Of a stretch of DNA of 64,000 nucleotides, positions 11,999-22,870 are shown piece by piece. Source of the DNA: Ligula intestinalis (Eukaryota; Platyhelminthes; Cestoda; Diphyllobothriidea; Diphyllobothriidae); NCBI GenBank assembly GCA_036362985.1, contig JAYGXS010000003.1, forward strand, positions 65,991,695 through 66,055,694, read 5' to 3'. Under the pieces are notes generated by a model, which was given only the letters and a program-made list of their open reading frames with translations, was not told the origin of the DNA and searched no databases. Both the position numbers and the translations under genes were made by a program. Position 1 is the first letter of the stretch. The number at the start of each line of letters is the position of its first letter.

Positions 11999-14900
11999 AA
12001 AGGGTTTCCTATTCACAAGTTCTACCAAGATAGATCCCAGCACACACAGGTCGGATGGCACAGGAACGTAGGATTTCAATGTGATTTATCATTGCATAAT
12101 CGTGCTAACTAACCAAAAAGAGCCCCACAGCCTCCCCCATTCAAATAATACGCAGATGAGCACGGACACAAAGCAGGCATCATAAAAAGTTAAGAAAATG
12201 GCGTGGCTATGCTGAGGTGGAAGACGAGGTCTCGTTCGTACTGGAGGAGAGATAGAGAGAGGGAGCAGACAGGAAACGACGAGCCTCTGTGCTGTTCCGT
12301 CCCTCCTCCCCCTTGCTTTCTTTCCCCTCCCAGCTTCCTCCCTTCTATAACAGATGACGGTTAGTAGCAGAGGAACATTCCTGCAAACAGACGCGACCGT
12401 GTGCCGTCACCCCTGGAAATTGTGGTACATGTGTGTGTGTTTGCAATTGCACACACCACGCCTCTGAAATACTATGCATTACTGTCAGCAAAAAGCACAT
12501 GTGATGCAGTCGCTAACGACGATTCCTTTTTAGATATGCAGGGAGGCGGCGCTGGCTGATTGCGTTCAAGCGAGGCCAAAGCTAAAATGGACAGCCAGAT
12601 GAACTTACTTGAAGGTGGCAGCAGCGGGTCATAAGTAAATTCGACCACCCAGTTAATCGCTGACCTCCGGGAGGTAAGAAGTTTGACTCAACATAATCTT
12701 AATGGCGTTCGAAGTGACGTCGCTCGATGCATCCAGTTCACCTGACTTTGCGTCTAAAGATCGGCAGAGACGGTTGGAAGGGTCCTTTTAGAACATGAGT
12801 CGCAGAAAACTGTTTGTATTCCCATACAAAGAATTCCTACACTTTTAACGAGCCACGTGTGAAACAGCAGGGCCAGTCGGAGGCGTTTCAGTCAAGTTAT
12901 AAGGTTGACCCTACAAGTTCTGTTAAAGGACGCCTTCGAATACTATGAGCCTGTCTTCTGACACCGGAAACTCCATTATCCCCTCGATATCAGTTAGGGG
13001 AGTATGGTAGTACACTTGCATAAATTGCTGAATAGCGTCTTCCATGAAGAAGATAAAGAACAGCAGTTGTCATCTCACTAAGTGAAGATGTAGTCGACGC
13101 CCAACTTTGCCTTGTCCGGAGTCCTTGTTCAAGGCCAGTTGTCTCAAGGTCATCCATTATCAAAGTGAGCGCTTCCAGGCGAGCTCACCTGCAGTCACTT
13201 GACCGACTTCCACTAGGACACAAAGGGGTAGTTGCGGCCACCCAAGCGCCACTTGAATACGCCTCTTTTCCCCCACCCTCGCCACCAGACACAACAACCC
13301 TCAGGTAATGTCACACGCATCACTTAGAAAACACTTAAACCTCCTCCGCAATCCAACTTAAGCAACTGCCACCACTGTCTCCTATCCTCTCAGGTCTGAC
13401 TGGACGCAGTCAACACTAGCCCTGACTTCGCCCGTGGTCAGCTCCATCTGAGACAGCAACTGGGAGTTCTATATACCATAAATCCTTCCGACAGGTGCCT
13501 TCAGCTTCTTACCTTCAACTTGGGAATTTGGCCTGAAGATTGCAGGGCTCTAAGTACAACTACTGCTTAGACCCTACACATGACAATCAAGTAACATCGG
13601 TAAGCCAGCCCTAGAGGCTTGTCCATCCAATCATTTCAAAAACGTACGTGAACGCAGTTATCGCGCGTTTCGCCACATAAAGACCTAGGTTTGAATAGGT
13701 GTGAGTAAACTTAGCAAGCAAAAACTTCCGCGTGACTTGCCAGAGCATTCAAAAAATAGATGACATTGTGTGGGGTTAAATATAAATTAGATGTGGTCGA
13801 AGTATAGTTAATTTGATGGCTGAAGATGAAAAGCATGCGGTCGCTGCCCTGCTTACATTCTTCCGAAAATAAAGCGAATCATGAGCAAGAAGCGCCGCAA
13901 AAATCTCCGTAACTTCACTCTGTTCGTCCTCGGCGACGTGTGCGGTAAATTAACTATTTTGAAAGCGAATATATCATTCCTTCCAACTGCAGTTCCAATA
14001 GCCTCCGCGCTCTATCCTCAGTTTTCTTCGACCCCCTACATATACATTTAAGAAAATTGGAAAGTGTACGCGACAGAAATACGGGAGACTGGATAGACCA
14101 TTGTAGGATTTTTTACTGTCGGTAATACTCAACCTCCGGTCGGGATGACAAGAGTTCATAACCTGAGATCACTTATTCATGACGCTAGGCCACCTGGGCT
14201 CTTGGCTCACGCTCCGGAGACTGATATTTGTATATTTAAGGTCATCTACGTCTTAAGGTCACTGATCTGGCCTGATTACAGGACGGAAGATGCTGCCCCT
14301 ACTTCGTCTTACAGATCTGGTCCGGGGAACTTGCAAACAGTGGCTTGGTGACGAGCGGTCAATGATCTATAAGCGTAACCCGGAAGGACAAATAGGGCCA
14401 CAATGGTCGTTTCTGGTTTACTTGTCGTTCTCAGCCCACCTCGCCTAAAGCCCACACGGGAAATATATACCCAAAGCCTTTTATCCACCCAGATTTTATT
14501 GCACTGGCCTGAAAATAATATTATCCAACTCTGTCTGAAAACCGCCATGAAATTGCTATCCCTAGCGAACACATATTTTTTATGTTTTAGTATACCGGCA
14601 TAGACAACGATCGACAACTGCGGTTTGTAAGTGCAGCAGAAAGTAGCACGCCGGCTAATCGGGTATTTGGTGCCGACTTGCGCTGAAAGTCAGACAGTGA
14701 ATCGATTTTCCTGGCCTGAGCTTCCAGGTTGGTGGCCTGATGACTGTTGTGCTCTGAGCACAACCGGTACTTAGGCACCACAAAGACTTGGCGCCAAAGT
14801 CGGCAGCATAGTGCACAGGACGGGTCGTAACATGACAGCTTATAATTTATCAGATCGATCACGTGATCACACGAAAGCGCAACTGCGCTATGGTTCTCAT

Positions 14901-15283
14901 TCAAACAGTCAGGACTCATTACGGTGATCAGGAAAAAAGTGAACAGCATAAAGGTGGCGAATTCGAGAGGAACAGCTACCCTCTAGCCCTCATACCCTGC
15001 TACTTCTGTATTCGATCCTGAGAACCAACAGAGGAGAGCCGCTAAAGCTTGGTGTAATACTTCGTCTTATTCCTATATTCGACATTTTTCGAAGGCGCTG
15101 CAACGGAGTTTGACATCAAGGTAGTCCACTGGCTGGAACCGACCGTGTGCCTAAAGGTTACGCGAATCAAGGATGAAGCAAACGCAACGTGATGCGAATT
15201 ACTAGACATTCCTCCCAAATTGTCAATATAAATAACCAAAGGAAGAGAATAGACGAGGTCCAGGAAGCATTTCAGAAGTAGAA
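11999..15283. other. No recognisable gene; possible SINE tail
   Basis: No gene is supported. At about 14395-14450 the minus strand has a degraded match to the SINE body (AAACCAGAAACGACCATT), suggesting an old tail fragment. The 12240-12340 stretch is purine- then pyrimidine-rich simple sequence. Confidence 0.4.
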
Positions 15284-15682
15284 GATACGATCGCTGGAAC
15301 AAGGACATTTCGGATTTTGCCGAGAACGCTTAATCAGTCACGTAGGCGGGGCCGAGCTCAGCAACGACTCCGACGACAGCGAACACAGTTGTCGCGCAAT
15401 TATCAAGCCCGCATCCAACACGGACGCTGAAGTCGCAGCGATGAAAGCGAACTGTGAAGCCATCACTGCACCAACTAACATCCCCAGCGGTGGTTACAGG
15501 AGCTACTAATCATAGTGCGCATACGGATTGCCGCTAAGAGCTATAAATACGACGCAATCTGTGCATGTGTAACACCCAAATCTGTACACGCTTCACACTA
15601 TGCTACGGTTACCTATGATAAAGGGTTCTCGACAGAATCCAAAACGTCAGGCAAATAAACTCCTTGTTCCAGCGTTCACATC
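15284..15682. mobile_element. Fold-back element, copy 2 (left arm internally deleted)
   Basis: It starts GATACGATCGCTGGAACAAG and ends with the complementary CTTGTTCCAGCGTTCACATC, so the terminal inverted repeat is still visible, with an approximately 16-base gap in the left arm. Inside, it follows copy 1's loop and right arm in order (AGCAACGACTCCGACGACAG, GCGCAATTATCAAGCCCGCA, ACGGTTACCTATGAT). The inner part of the left arm present in copy 1 is missing. Confidence 0.7.
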
Positions 15683-15684
15683 TT

Positions 15685-16178
15685 CAAATTTAAATATGGC
15701 AATAGCAGCAAAATGATTTATTGGATCCATANNNNNNNNNNNNNNNNNNNNNNNNNNNNNNNNNNNNNNNNNNNNNNNNNNNNNNNNNNNNNNNNNNNNN
15801 NNNNNNNNNNNNNNNNNNNNNNNNNNNNNNNNNNNNNNNNNNNNNNNNNNNNNNNNNNNNNNNNNNNNNNNNNNNNNNNNNNNNNNNNNNNNNNNNNNNN
15901 NNNNNNNNNNNNNNNNNNNNNNNNNNNNNNNNNNNNNNNNNNNNNNNNNNNNNNNNNNNNNNNNNNNNNNNNNNNNNNNNNNNNNNNNNNNNNNNNNNNN
16001 NNNNNNNNNNNNNNNNNNNNNNNNNNNNNNNNNNNNNNNNNNNNNNNNNNNNNNNNNNNNNNNNNNNNNNNNNNNNNNNNNNNNNNNNNNNNNNNNNNNN
16101 NNNNNNNNNNNNNNNNNNNNNNNNNNNNNNNTATGGATCCAATAAATCATTTTGCTGCTATTGCCATATTTAAATTTG
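15685..16178. repeat. Perfect 47-bp inverted repeat flanking the assembly gap
   Basis: Bases 15685-15731 (starting CAAATTTAAATATGGCAATA and ending GGATCCATA) and 16132-16178 are exact reverse complements with only Ns between them. Because the arms abut the gap directly, they are either the ends of a palindromic or TIR element whose middle could not be assembled, or a scaffolding artefact. Confidence 0.85.
15732..16131. other. Assembly gap, 400 Ns
   Basis: Exactly 400 consecutive N bases. Any translation across it is meaningless. The round length suggests an estimated or default gap size. Confidence 0.99.
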
Positions 16179-16864
16179 CACCAGGGAAACGTTGCTTAAA
16201 AGTTCACATCTTCGACTTCAGAAATAATAAAGTTAAACGGAAAGTCAATTGAGGTCACTAGCGCATAAGACCTGACTGAGGTGGCAGACGAACTGACAGC
16301 CGCCGTACGAGCTGGTACATAAATCGACCTCCACATTGGACACGCCCGATGGGCGGCGTGACCCAGCTTCCAGTCGAGGACTCACGTGGCCGCCAGGCCT
16401 GGGATAGCCCCAACCGGTCAAGCGGTGCTATCCCTCCCCCACATTTAGGTCACGAACACGCTAGAAGGACAAGCCTGAGGAGCTGCACATTCATTTATAG
16501 CCTTCATTTATAGCCTCGGATGACTCGTTCTTACTCAGGGCCTAAAGGACTCAGGAATACGACTTTACCTCTATGCTACCGCTGCAACGTTCTTGCCTGG
16601 TTTCCTCGTTGACTTTCTAATACCGATTCCCAAACTGAATGCCTTGTAGGGGGTGGCTATAAAGTAAAGTGTTGCTTCGAGAAATAATGAGAAAAAAACC
16701 TATTGTTTAATGGCATTTAACCAAATTTTTCCTTCTTTTTGAACCGATTGCTATGGTTTCAACAGAAAGTATAAATACCTCTACTGACGAGACAATGTCC
16801 ACATTTTAGTAGATATTCCCAGGTAAAGAGGAGCCCAAACTAGACCTGGGAACAGGTACCGTCT

Positions 16865-17085
16865 GCAACACATGGCTTTGCGGTAAATTATGGTGAAGTT
16901 AGGACTAAGTTTAGGTTTACAGGTAGGAGCAGTGAATTAAGGACTGAGGCATGGGTTGATTTCAATTGAAAGGTTTGGGTTAAGAGTAAGGCTAGGAACA
17001 CGAGTAGGGTTTTATTTCCGCTTTATGAGAGGGTTCGTGCTAGGATTATGCACGACAATATGTACCCCTCATGAAATTTATCGCC
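16865..17085 (+). repeat. TTAGGG-cored interspersed repeat, copy T3 (expanded core)
   Basis: The 5' box is ATGGCTTTGCGGTAAATTAT, followed by a roughly 150-bp core of degenerate units (GTTAGGAC, GTTTAGG, GGTTTGGGTTAAG, GCTAGG, AGTAGGG). The 3' box is ATGAAATTTATCGCC. This copy has the longest core seen in the window. Confidence 0.6.
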
Positions 17086-17392
17086 AAGTTATGTATTTCA
17101 AGTGGGCCTGCTTTACTATTTCCCTGTCCTGGTTAGGCACCAATACAAGTCACTCTTACATTTTTAGAGTTTCCAATCTTTCAATAAATTCTCGTCAGGC
17201 CAATACATGTATAAAGGAGGGGGGGGGGTTAAGCGTAAAAGGTTAAAATTATGACCAATGTTACAAGCAAATTAGGCCAGGGGATAGGGGAGGGGATTGG
17301 GGCACTAACAAGCGGCTAATTAAGCGGCAATTAGGCAGAGGGGGGAGGGGAGAGGAGGTTCGGAAAAATGCCGGTAGCTAGGTTGCCGTTGG

Positions 17393-18580
17393 CTACGCTA
17401 AGCTTGGGGCCTGCAGCAGGTTCTTTTGCGCACACAGAATCGGCTTCCTCAACCGGAAAGCAGTTGCTTCTGCTGTTGCTAGCAGACGCTGACCCAATGA
17501 CTTAGGGGAGTTTGGTGGGACCCTGTAGATCACCCTGAAGGCTTCGTTGGAGTCCACCTGGTGTCCGGAATCCACCACATGCGCTAGAATAGAGCTGTTG
17601 ATTGCCTTGGTGGTATTGACTTCACGTTTCCTGAGCCATTGCGGGAGGTGTTCTGTCATTCTTGTGGATAGGGGTCGACTCGTTCGACCAATAAAACCTG
17701 CTCCACAGGAGCAAGTAAAGGAATAGATGCACATGGAGGTGGTCTGAGTCGGTAACCTATTCTTGCCGTCCCCATCTAAGACCGGGTTAGTTGAGAATAA
17801 TAGCCAAACTCTTGCTGCTGGAAAGGTTCGTGATACGGCTACGTCAAGGCGTCTCTTCAGGAGTTCACCTGCCACGTTACCTCGAAAAAGCAATTTGAGA
17901 AATAAGGTTTTCTTTTCCACAGTATGTGTTGTGGGCTTTATTTCTTTGGCAGTCATATTCTTGATAATTAATCTCTCGGGATATCCGTTTTCACGGAGTA
18001 AGTCCTGGATTTTCTCGAGTTCATCTTCAATAGTGTCTTTTGAGTAAATTTTCCTAGCTTTTTGCGTTAGGCAGCGAACTAGATTTCGCTTCTGTTGCAG
18101 AGGTACAAAACTGTTAAAGTTGGTATATTGTCCAGACCAGGTTTTCTTTCTATACACGCTCCTTCGGACGCTATCGTCAGGTCTACGAGTTAGGAGGATG
18201 TCCAGGAAAGGAAGCGAACCTGCTGTTTCCATCTCCAACGTGAACTGAATGGACGGATGGGCCTGATTGACTGCGTTTAACAGTGCGTCTATATTGGTTT
18301 CGGCTGTGGCGATCACGAATATATCATCCACGCAGCGACCGTAGTGCTTTAACTTGTGGATCTGATCGCATAGTTGCAATTTCTCCAGCTTGCCCATAAA
18401 TATGCCAGCCAGGAGATGTCCCAGAGGCGAGCCCAAGGCAATGCCATCTATTTGTCTATATATTTGGCTGTCAAAGAGGAACTGCACATTGAGTGTGCAC
18501 TTCAGTAGTAGTTCCTTCCGTACATAAGTCGGTATTCCTATTTCTAGTTGATTACGAAACTCAAACCTTTGCAGCATCAA
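17393..18580 (-). CDS. Penelope-like RT (partial) with GIY-YIG endonuclease
   Basis: A 395-codon open frame. Near the start, QIDGIALGSPLGHLLAGIFM matches the RT region that binds template-primer in Penelope-like proteins. It is followed by the catalytic box GRCVDDIFVI, where the usual Y of YxDD is C in this copy. LPFLDILLTRR follows at about residue 125. The C-terminal third has MCIYSFTCSCGAGFIGRTSR followed by LSTRMTEH, the GIY-YIG endonuclease signature with paired cysteines, and a later HVVDSGHQVD block. The N-terminal RT motifs are absent from this strand because of the inversion at about 18550. The remaining frame is uninterrupted, suggesting a fairly recent insertion. The first methionine is arbitrary. 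Confidence 0.85.
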   Translation of the reverse strand: MMLQRFEFRNQLEIGIPTYVRKELLLKCTLNVQFLFDSQIYRQIDGIALGSPLGHLLAGIFMGKLEKLQLCDQIHKLKHYGRCVDDIFVIATAETNIDALLNAVNQAHPSIQFTLEMETAGSLPFLDILLTRRPDDSVRRSVYRKKTWSGQYTNFNSFVPLQQKRNLVRCLTQKARKIYSKDTIEDELEKIQDLLRENGYPERLIIKNMTAKEIKPTTHTVEKKTLFLKLLFRGNVAGELLKRRLDVAVSRTFPAARVWLLFSTNPVLDGDGKNRLPTQTTSMCIYSFTCSCGAGFIGRTSRPLSTRMTEHLPQWLRKREVNTTKAINSSILAHVVDSGHQVDSNEAFRVIYRVPPNSPKSLGQRLLATAEATAFRLRKPILCAQKNLLQAPSLA

Positions 18581-18778
18581 TTTGCACCACGGAGCTATCG
18601 AGACACCTTTGAATTTATCGACGATATCAAAGATCTTAACTTAAAAGGCACGAGGATGCTCTCCCTAGACGTCTCCTCGCTGTTTACAAACATCCCGGTT
18701 ACCGAGACAATCGAATACATCTGGGAATTCCTATTGAGCAATCAACTAGAAATAGGAATACCGACACATGTACACTGA
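18548..18778 (+). pseudogene. Inverted N-terminal RT fragment of the Penelope-like element
   Basis: Encodes KGTRMLSLDVSSLFTNIP followed by VTETIEYIWEFLLSNQLEIGIPT. LDVSSLFTNIP is the motif A region, with the first catalytic aspartate, of Penelope-like reverse transcriptases. It reads on the plus strand, towards and overlapping in content the minus-strand frame that begins with the same NQLEIGIPT segment. It ends at a TGA just after the duplicated segment. Together the two fragments describe one RT cut by an inversion with a short inverted duplication at the breakpoint. Confidence 0.8.
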
Positions 18779-18806
18779 AGGAACTACTACTGAAGTGCAC
18801 AAACAG

Positions 18807-19982
18807 TCTTTAGACACCTATGGCGACCGTACCAAAGTGTGTAAGTATCTAATGGTGGAGAATTTTTATTATCGAAATCCAGCGAGACTGCAACGGTCAT
18901 TTGTGACACGTGCTGTCAGAAGCGAACCATAGGCCAAACACCAAGGGCCTGTATGACAATTTGCGCAATTGCTTGTCCCACAAAGTCGCAGGATCGTGGC
19001 AGTTAGTGCTCTGTCCTACTTATAGTACGGAGTTCGGGCACTCCCTTAGCAAGCATTCGCATAACAGTGAACAAGCAATCACTACATCGAGCCTTGCTGG
19101 CGTCTAGAATGTTCTAGTCAATTCTATTTCTCACTTTCACAAGATTGAACATGGAATTAGATGACCTTCTTGCGCCAAACACTAGAGGGGTACATATTCC
19201 TGCGTCCCAACGTTAACCCTAATCCTAGCTCTCCAAACTTACACCCTGCCAGACTTGTGACAACGTTGAGATAAATTTTGAAGAGAATTAAGTACACTTT
19301 TAAGTAAACGGGATTACCATGATTTTGTGGAAATGGTAAAAATGGACGAATTCAAAGTCTACGTGATACGGATGCAGACAATGCAACAACTGACAGCAAT
19401 TGGATGCCAGCACAAAGACAGCTCATATGATCCCGATGGAGAATAAAGGTTTAATAAACGTACGCGAACTATAGACCTTCATAAGCAAGAAATGGCTTCG
19501 GCAAAGAAGTCCCCTAGCGAACACAGTCGAGAGGTAGGTGTGTAACACGGGAACGGTGGCAAGGCAGTTTAACCGACGGAAAAGGGTGATGACGCGTTGT
19601 CAATAAAGAAACTGCACAAGTGGGCTTATTTTTAGCAATTAATTAGACCGTATTACACACCGAGCTGCATATCAACCTAACGCTAGCCCTATACAGCGTG
19701 TTTAGTAGGGTAAGCCTTCCCTGCTGAGTTAGTAGTGTCACACAAGAATTAGTTTCCAGCAAACCGTATAAGCAAGAAGCTACTGCAACCTGAAACGAAT
19801 GGCCAAGTATAGTTGAGCTACCTAAACATCTTATTCTCTAAGCCCAGACGTTTTGTGCTGTGAATGCCTGACTGGGTGTTGAGTACTGAAATGAAACCTT
19901 TTTTGAACGTATAAAACTTTGCTTTTTTCCTATAGAAGTGAATATGTGAGTTCCAGAAAGCTGTTCAGAAGAAGAAGAAGAG
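18807..19982. other. No recognisable gene
   Basis: No coding region. A short TTAGGG-like stretch in reverse orientation (GTTAACCCTAATCCTAGC near 19213) may be a further degraded member of the TTAGGG-cored repeat, but its flanking boxes are not clear. Confidence 0.35.
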
Positions 19983-20343
19983 AAAATCACTCACATGAAA
20001 AGAGCCGGACTCAGCAACAACTCTGACGACAGGGAGCATAATTGTCCCGCAATTATCAAACCCGCATCCGACACGGACAAGGAAACCACGGCAATTGATG
20101 AGTCAAACGCGAAGTTTCAAGCCATCACCGCATCAATTAAGACCCTCAAGCGGTGGCCACAGGAGCCGATAATTACAGTACGCATGCGGATGACCGCTAT
20201 GAACTATAAATACTGTCCAATCTGTGCATGTATCACCCTTATCTGCGCATGTCTCAAACTATCCTACGATTACCTATGATTAGGGATTGTCGACAGAATC
20301 CAGAACGTCAGGAAAATAAAACTTTTGTTCCAGTGGTCGCATC
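19983..20343. mobile_element. Fold-back element, copy 3 (right arm and loop only)
   Basis: Follows the loop and right arm of copy 1: GCAACAACTCTGACGACAGG, CGCAATTATCAAACCCGCAT, TACCTATGATTAGGGATTGT, AACGTCAGGAAAATAAAA and the end TTGTTCCAGTGGTCGCATC, then (TTC)n. The left terminal repeat is absent. Only GAAGAAGAAG flanking sequence, also seen beside the other copies, marks the left side. Confidence 0.7.
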
Positions 20344-22549
20344 TTCTTCTTCTTCCGAATTTGCTTTTTGTTAATATAAAATTTAAAACGATATAACCAT
20401 GGAAACTGCTATCAGAATGCATGGCTGCAAGATGCTGATTTAAGCGAAATACAATAGTTATAAGACAGGACCAAAAATGAAAAAGAAATGGAAAACTTTC
20501 GAGCGAGATAGTCGATTTTTTTCCGTCACAAAATAAGCCCGAAGACCGGCGTCAGAAAATTGCTATCATAAAAACCGTCAGCTCCGTTCCACAGGAAAAT
20601 AAAGTGAAGCGACAGTGCGTCTAAAATTTCCGGGTGCAGGCAGATGAAGATATTCAACTGATAGTTTGGAATTTTAGAGAATTTAAACCTTGCAAATAAA
20701 GTCGCCTTAGGGTCAAACTGCAAAACAATATGCAGAAAGCCACAGCAGCGTATAGTGAGTGGTGGCTCTACACAGAGCTGAGGAATACCAATGGTAGCAG
20801 TTGCTTTCATTCGCAGCCAACGTAGGCGCCACTTTCTATTCATCAACAGGCACTATTATTTTTCTGAGAAAACCACGCCTTTGTTGAGTTATAGGGAGGT
20901 TTGCACCGTTATCGCTGACGGCGGTTATTGGTTGATCAATTACCAACGAACGGAAGAATAACCCCAGCGTATGCAGCCACAGCAAAGGACATTAATTTCA
21001 GAGATGTCAAAGCTCCTCTAGATACTTCTGTAATTTATACGTGAAATCAACCTCCCGAAGGGGGTTTGTCAGCTAGGTTTCCGGAGTAGGCAGATTTGAG
21101 TAAATAGGAATAAAAAATGACCTTTCAACCAGAAGCTCCTTGTGAAATGCGTAAACTAACCCAACTCCAGAGGAAGTCCAACAGAGCTAAATAAGAGAGC
21201 AATAGCGGAGAGGTCATTTCGCGATACATATTTATTACACTTTTAGGAATCAACTACATGATCGACTAATTTTGTAGTGTGGAATTTTCCAAACGGAAAT
21301 TTTGCCCTAGGGAAAAAAGCCGTCTGTGAGTCTGTCTAGTTAGAAGTTACCCAACAATTATAGTTGGGCGGTTCAACCGACTGGGGGTGAATCAGGCGGT
21401 CTCACAAACTCCTTAAGCATGCAAAAGTACCTTTGAGCGCGCGACAAAGCATCAAAAGGGCCCTCATTTCACCAAAGCAAACACATGCACAGGAAATTAC
21501 ACATTGCGACGACCGTTTCAGTGAACTCGGGCATGAGGAGGGGGGGGGCGGGGTGTGAAAAGAGCATATAGCAGGGGAAAGGTAGCAATCATAAATACTT
21601 AATTACGGAAGTGTCGCGTGCGCGTATGTGCACGAGAGCGTACGAATGTCCTCGGCGCCGCCGGCCACGAAAGGCGGCGCAAGCGAGGCAGTTGCAACAC
21701 ACACACACACACACATACACCATCACAGCTTTGGCAATTTTAACTGAAAACAGGATGTGTGTGTGCGTGTGTGAGTTTGAGTAGGGGGAGAAAGAGGAAG
21801 TGAGAGCAAGTGCCATTGGGGAGAGGTTTTCCGGCACGGGTAGAGCGAAGGTGGAGCTTGAAGGCCGCCTGTGAGCACAGGATACAACAGGAGACCGATA
21901 TAGGCAACAAGGGAGTGCCAGGGATCAGTTTAGCTCCAGAGGAAGGAGAGGATATGTCACGCAGGTAGTTGCTGTATCAATACAATAAAAGCATCCCCAA
22001 ATCACAAGCCAGGGAAGATGGTGTTGGCAGACAGAGCTTTACTGCCGAAAAATAAACGGTACAAAGGCTGTGTTACGAACCAGCTGGCGGGTGCGTCTGG
22101 TGTGTTTGTGAAGTTGTGTAGCTATTGCCTGCTTGATGTATGCTCTCGCTCGCTCGCTCGCCTGCCCAGCCAATCAAATGAAGCAATGCGTATTGATTGG
22201 CGTTGAGCGTATGAAGCGGCGGGTGAGTCGATAACGTGAGAAAGGCCGATAACATGTGGCGTAGATGATTACGCATTGGTGCAAGCCCTGGCAGAGCGAA
22301 AGCAGAATGAGTCAGCGCAGTTGCGCTGTGCGGAAAACTGCTATAGATACACTCGCCTGAACAAGAAGTTTATAAACCTGAAGTGTCAGATTCTCCCTGG
22401 AACCCGCCATCAGAGACATTCGTAGAAGAGGGTGCTGGAGGCACAAGGGGTGTGGTATTCATAGGACCTAGTTGTCAATACCCCACATGCGCAGCACTCG
22501 TGATCATGGTTGCTGGTCATAACTGATGCGACTGTGGTTTGTCATTCTG
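20344..22549. other. No recognisable gene; simple repeats
   Basis: Contains a 9-base G run (21540-21548), an AC microsatellite (21696-21714), a GT-rich tract near 21755, and a CTCG repeat near 22144. No supported gene. Confidence 0.45.
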
Positions 22550-22870
22550 CGGGTGGAATCGCGAGTCGAGTTCTAGATATTAGACGACGAGCATGTTTTC
22601 AGTGCTTAACTAGATATGCTGGTCTATTCCGCTGGCCCTAGTCATGTGCCTGCGGCTGGCATCCACACCATGATATGTCTAATTCAACCCGCACCCCCCC
22701 TCCCGTGTAAATACCGTATTATAAATGTCAGTAGGTCGCACATGACAAATGATCAACCGCTGCTGCAGCAAAGTTAGTGATGTGCTCTCACGAGCTCATT
22801 TAGTGTTCAGTCCTGGCCGGCTAGCAGAGGTCATTGACGTTGCGAAAAGTCACATTTTTAACGAGCTCTC
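22550..22870 (+). repeat. Interspersed repeat family B, copy 2
   Basis: Partner of 10925-11235, with the same blocks in the same order and orientation, including GCGGCTGGCATCCACACC, CACCCCCCCTCC, TCAGTAGGTCGCACATGACA and AGCAGAGGTCATTGACGT. It carries no open frame of its own. Confidence 0.7.

Larger units (their letters stand above)
17160..18806 (-). mobile_element. Penelope-like element, rearranged by inversion
   Basis: The main body lies on the minus strand: the reverse transcriptase C-terminal part plus GIY-YIG endonuclease (18580-17393), then a C/T-rich 3' region. That region ends in a hammerhead-like core (CTGACGA...GAAA on the minus strand at 17198-17179). The upstream RT portion lies in the opposite orientation at 18548-18778. 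About 60 bases around the NQLEIGIPT codons occur on both sides of the junction in inverted orientation (about 18492-18553 and 18740-18806). The element is therefore dead in its present form. Penelope-like elements with GIY-YIG domains are known to carry tandem or inverted partial copies. Confidence 0.85.

Noticed and set aside
15647..16252. Four apparent long open frames across the gap
   Set aside because: They consist almost entirely of unknown residues translated from Ns and reflect only the gap.
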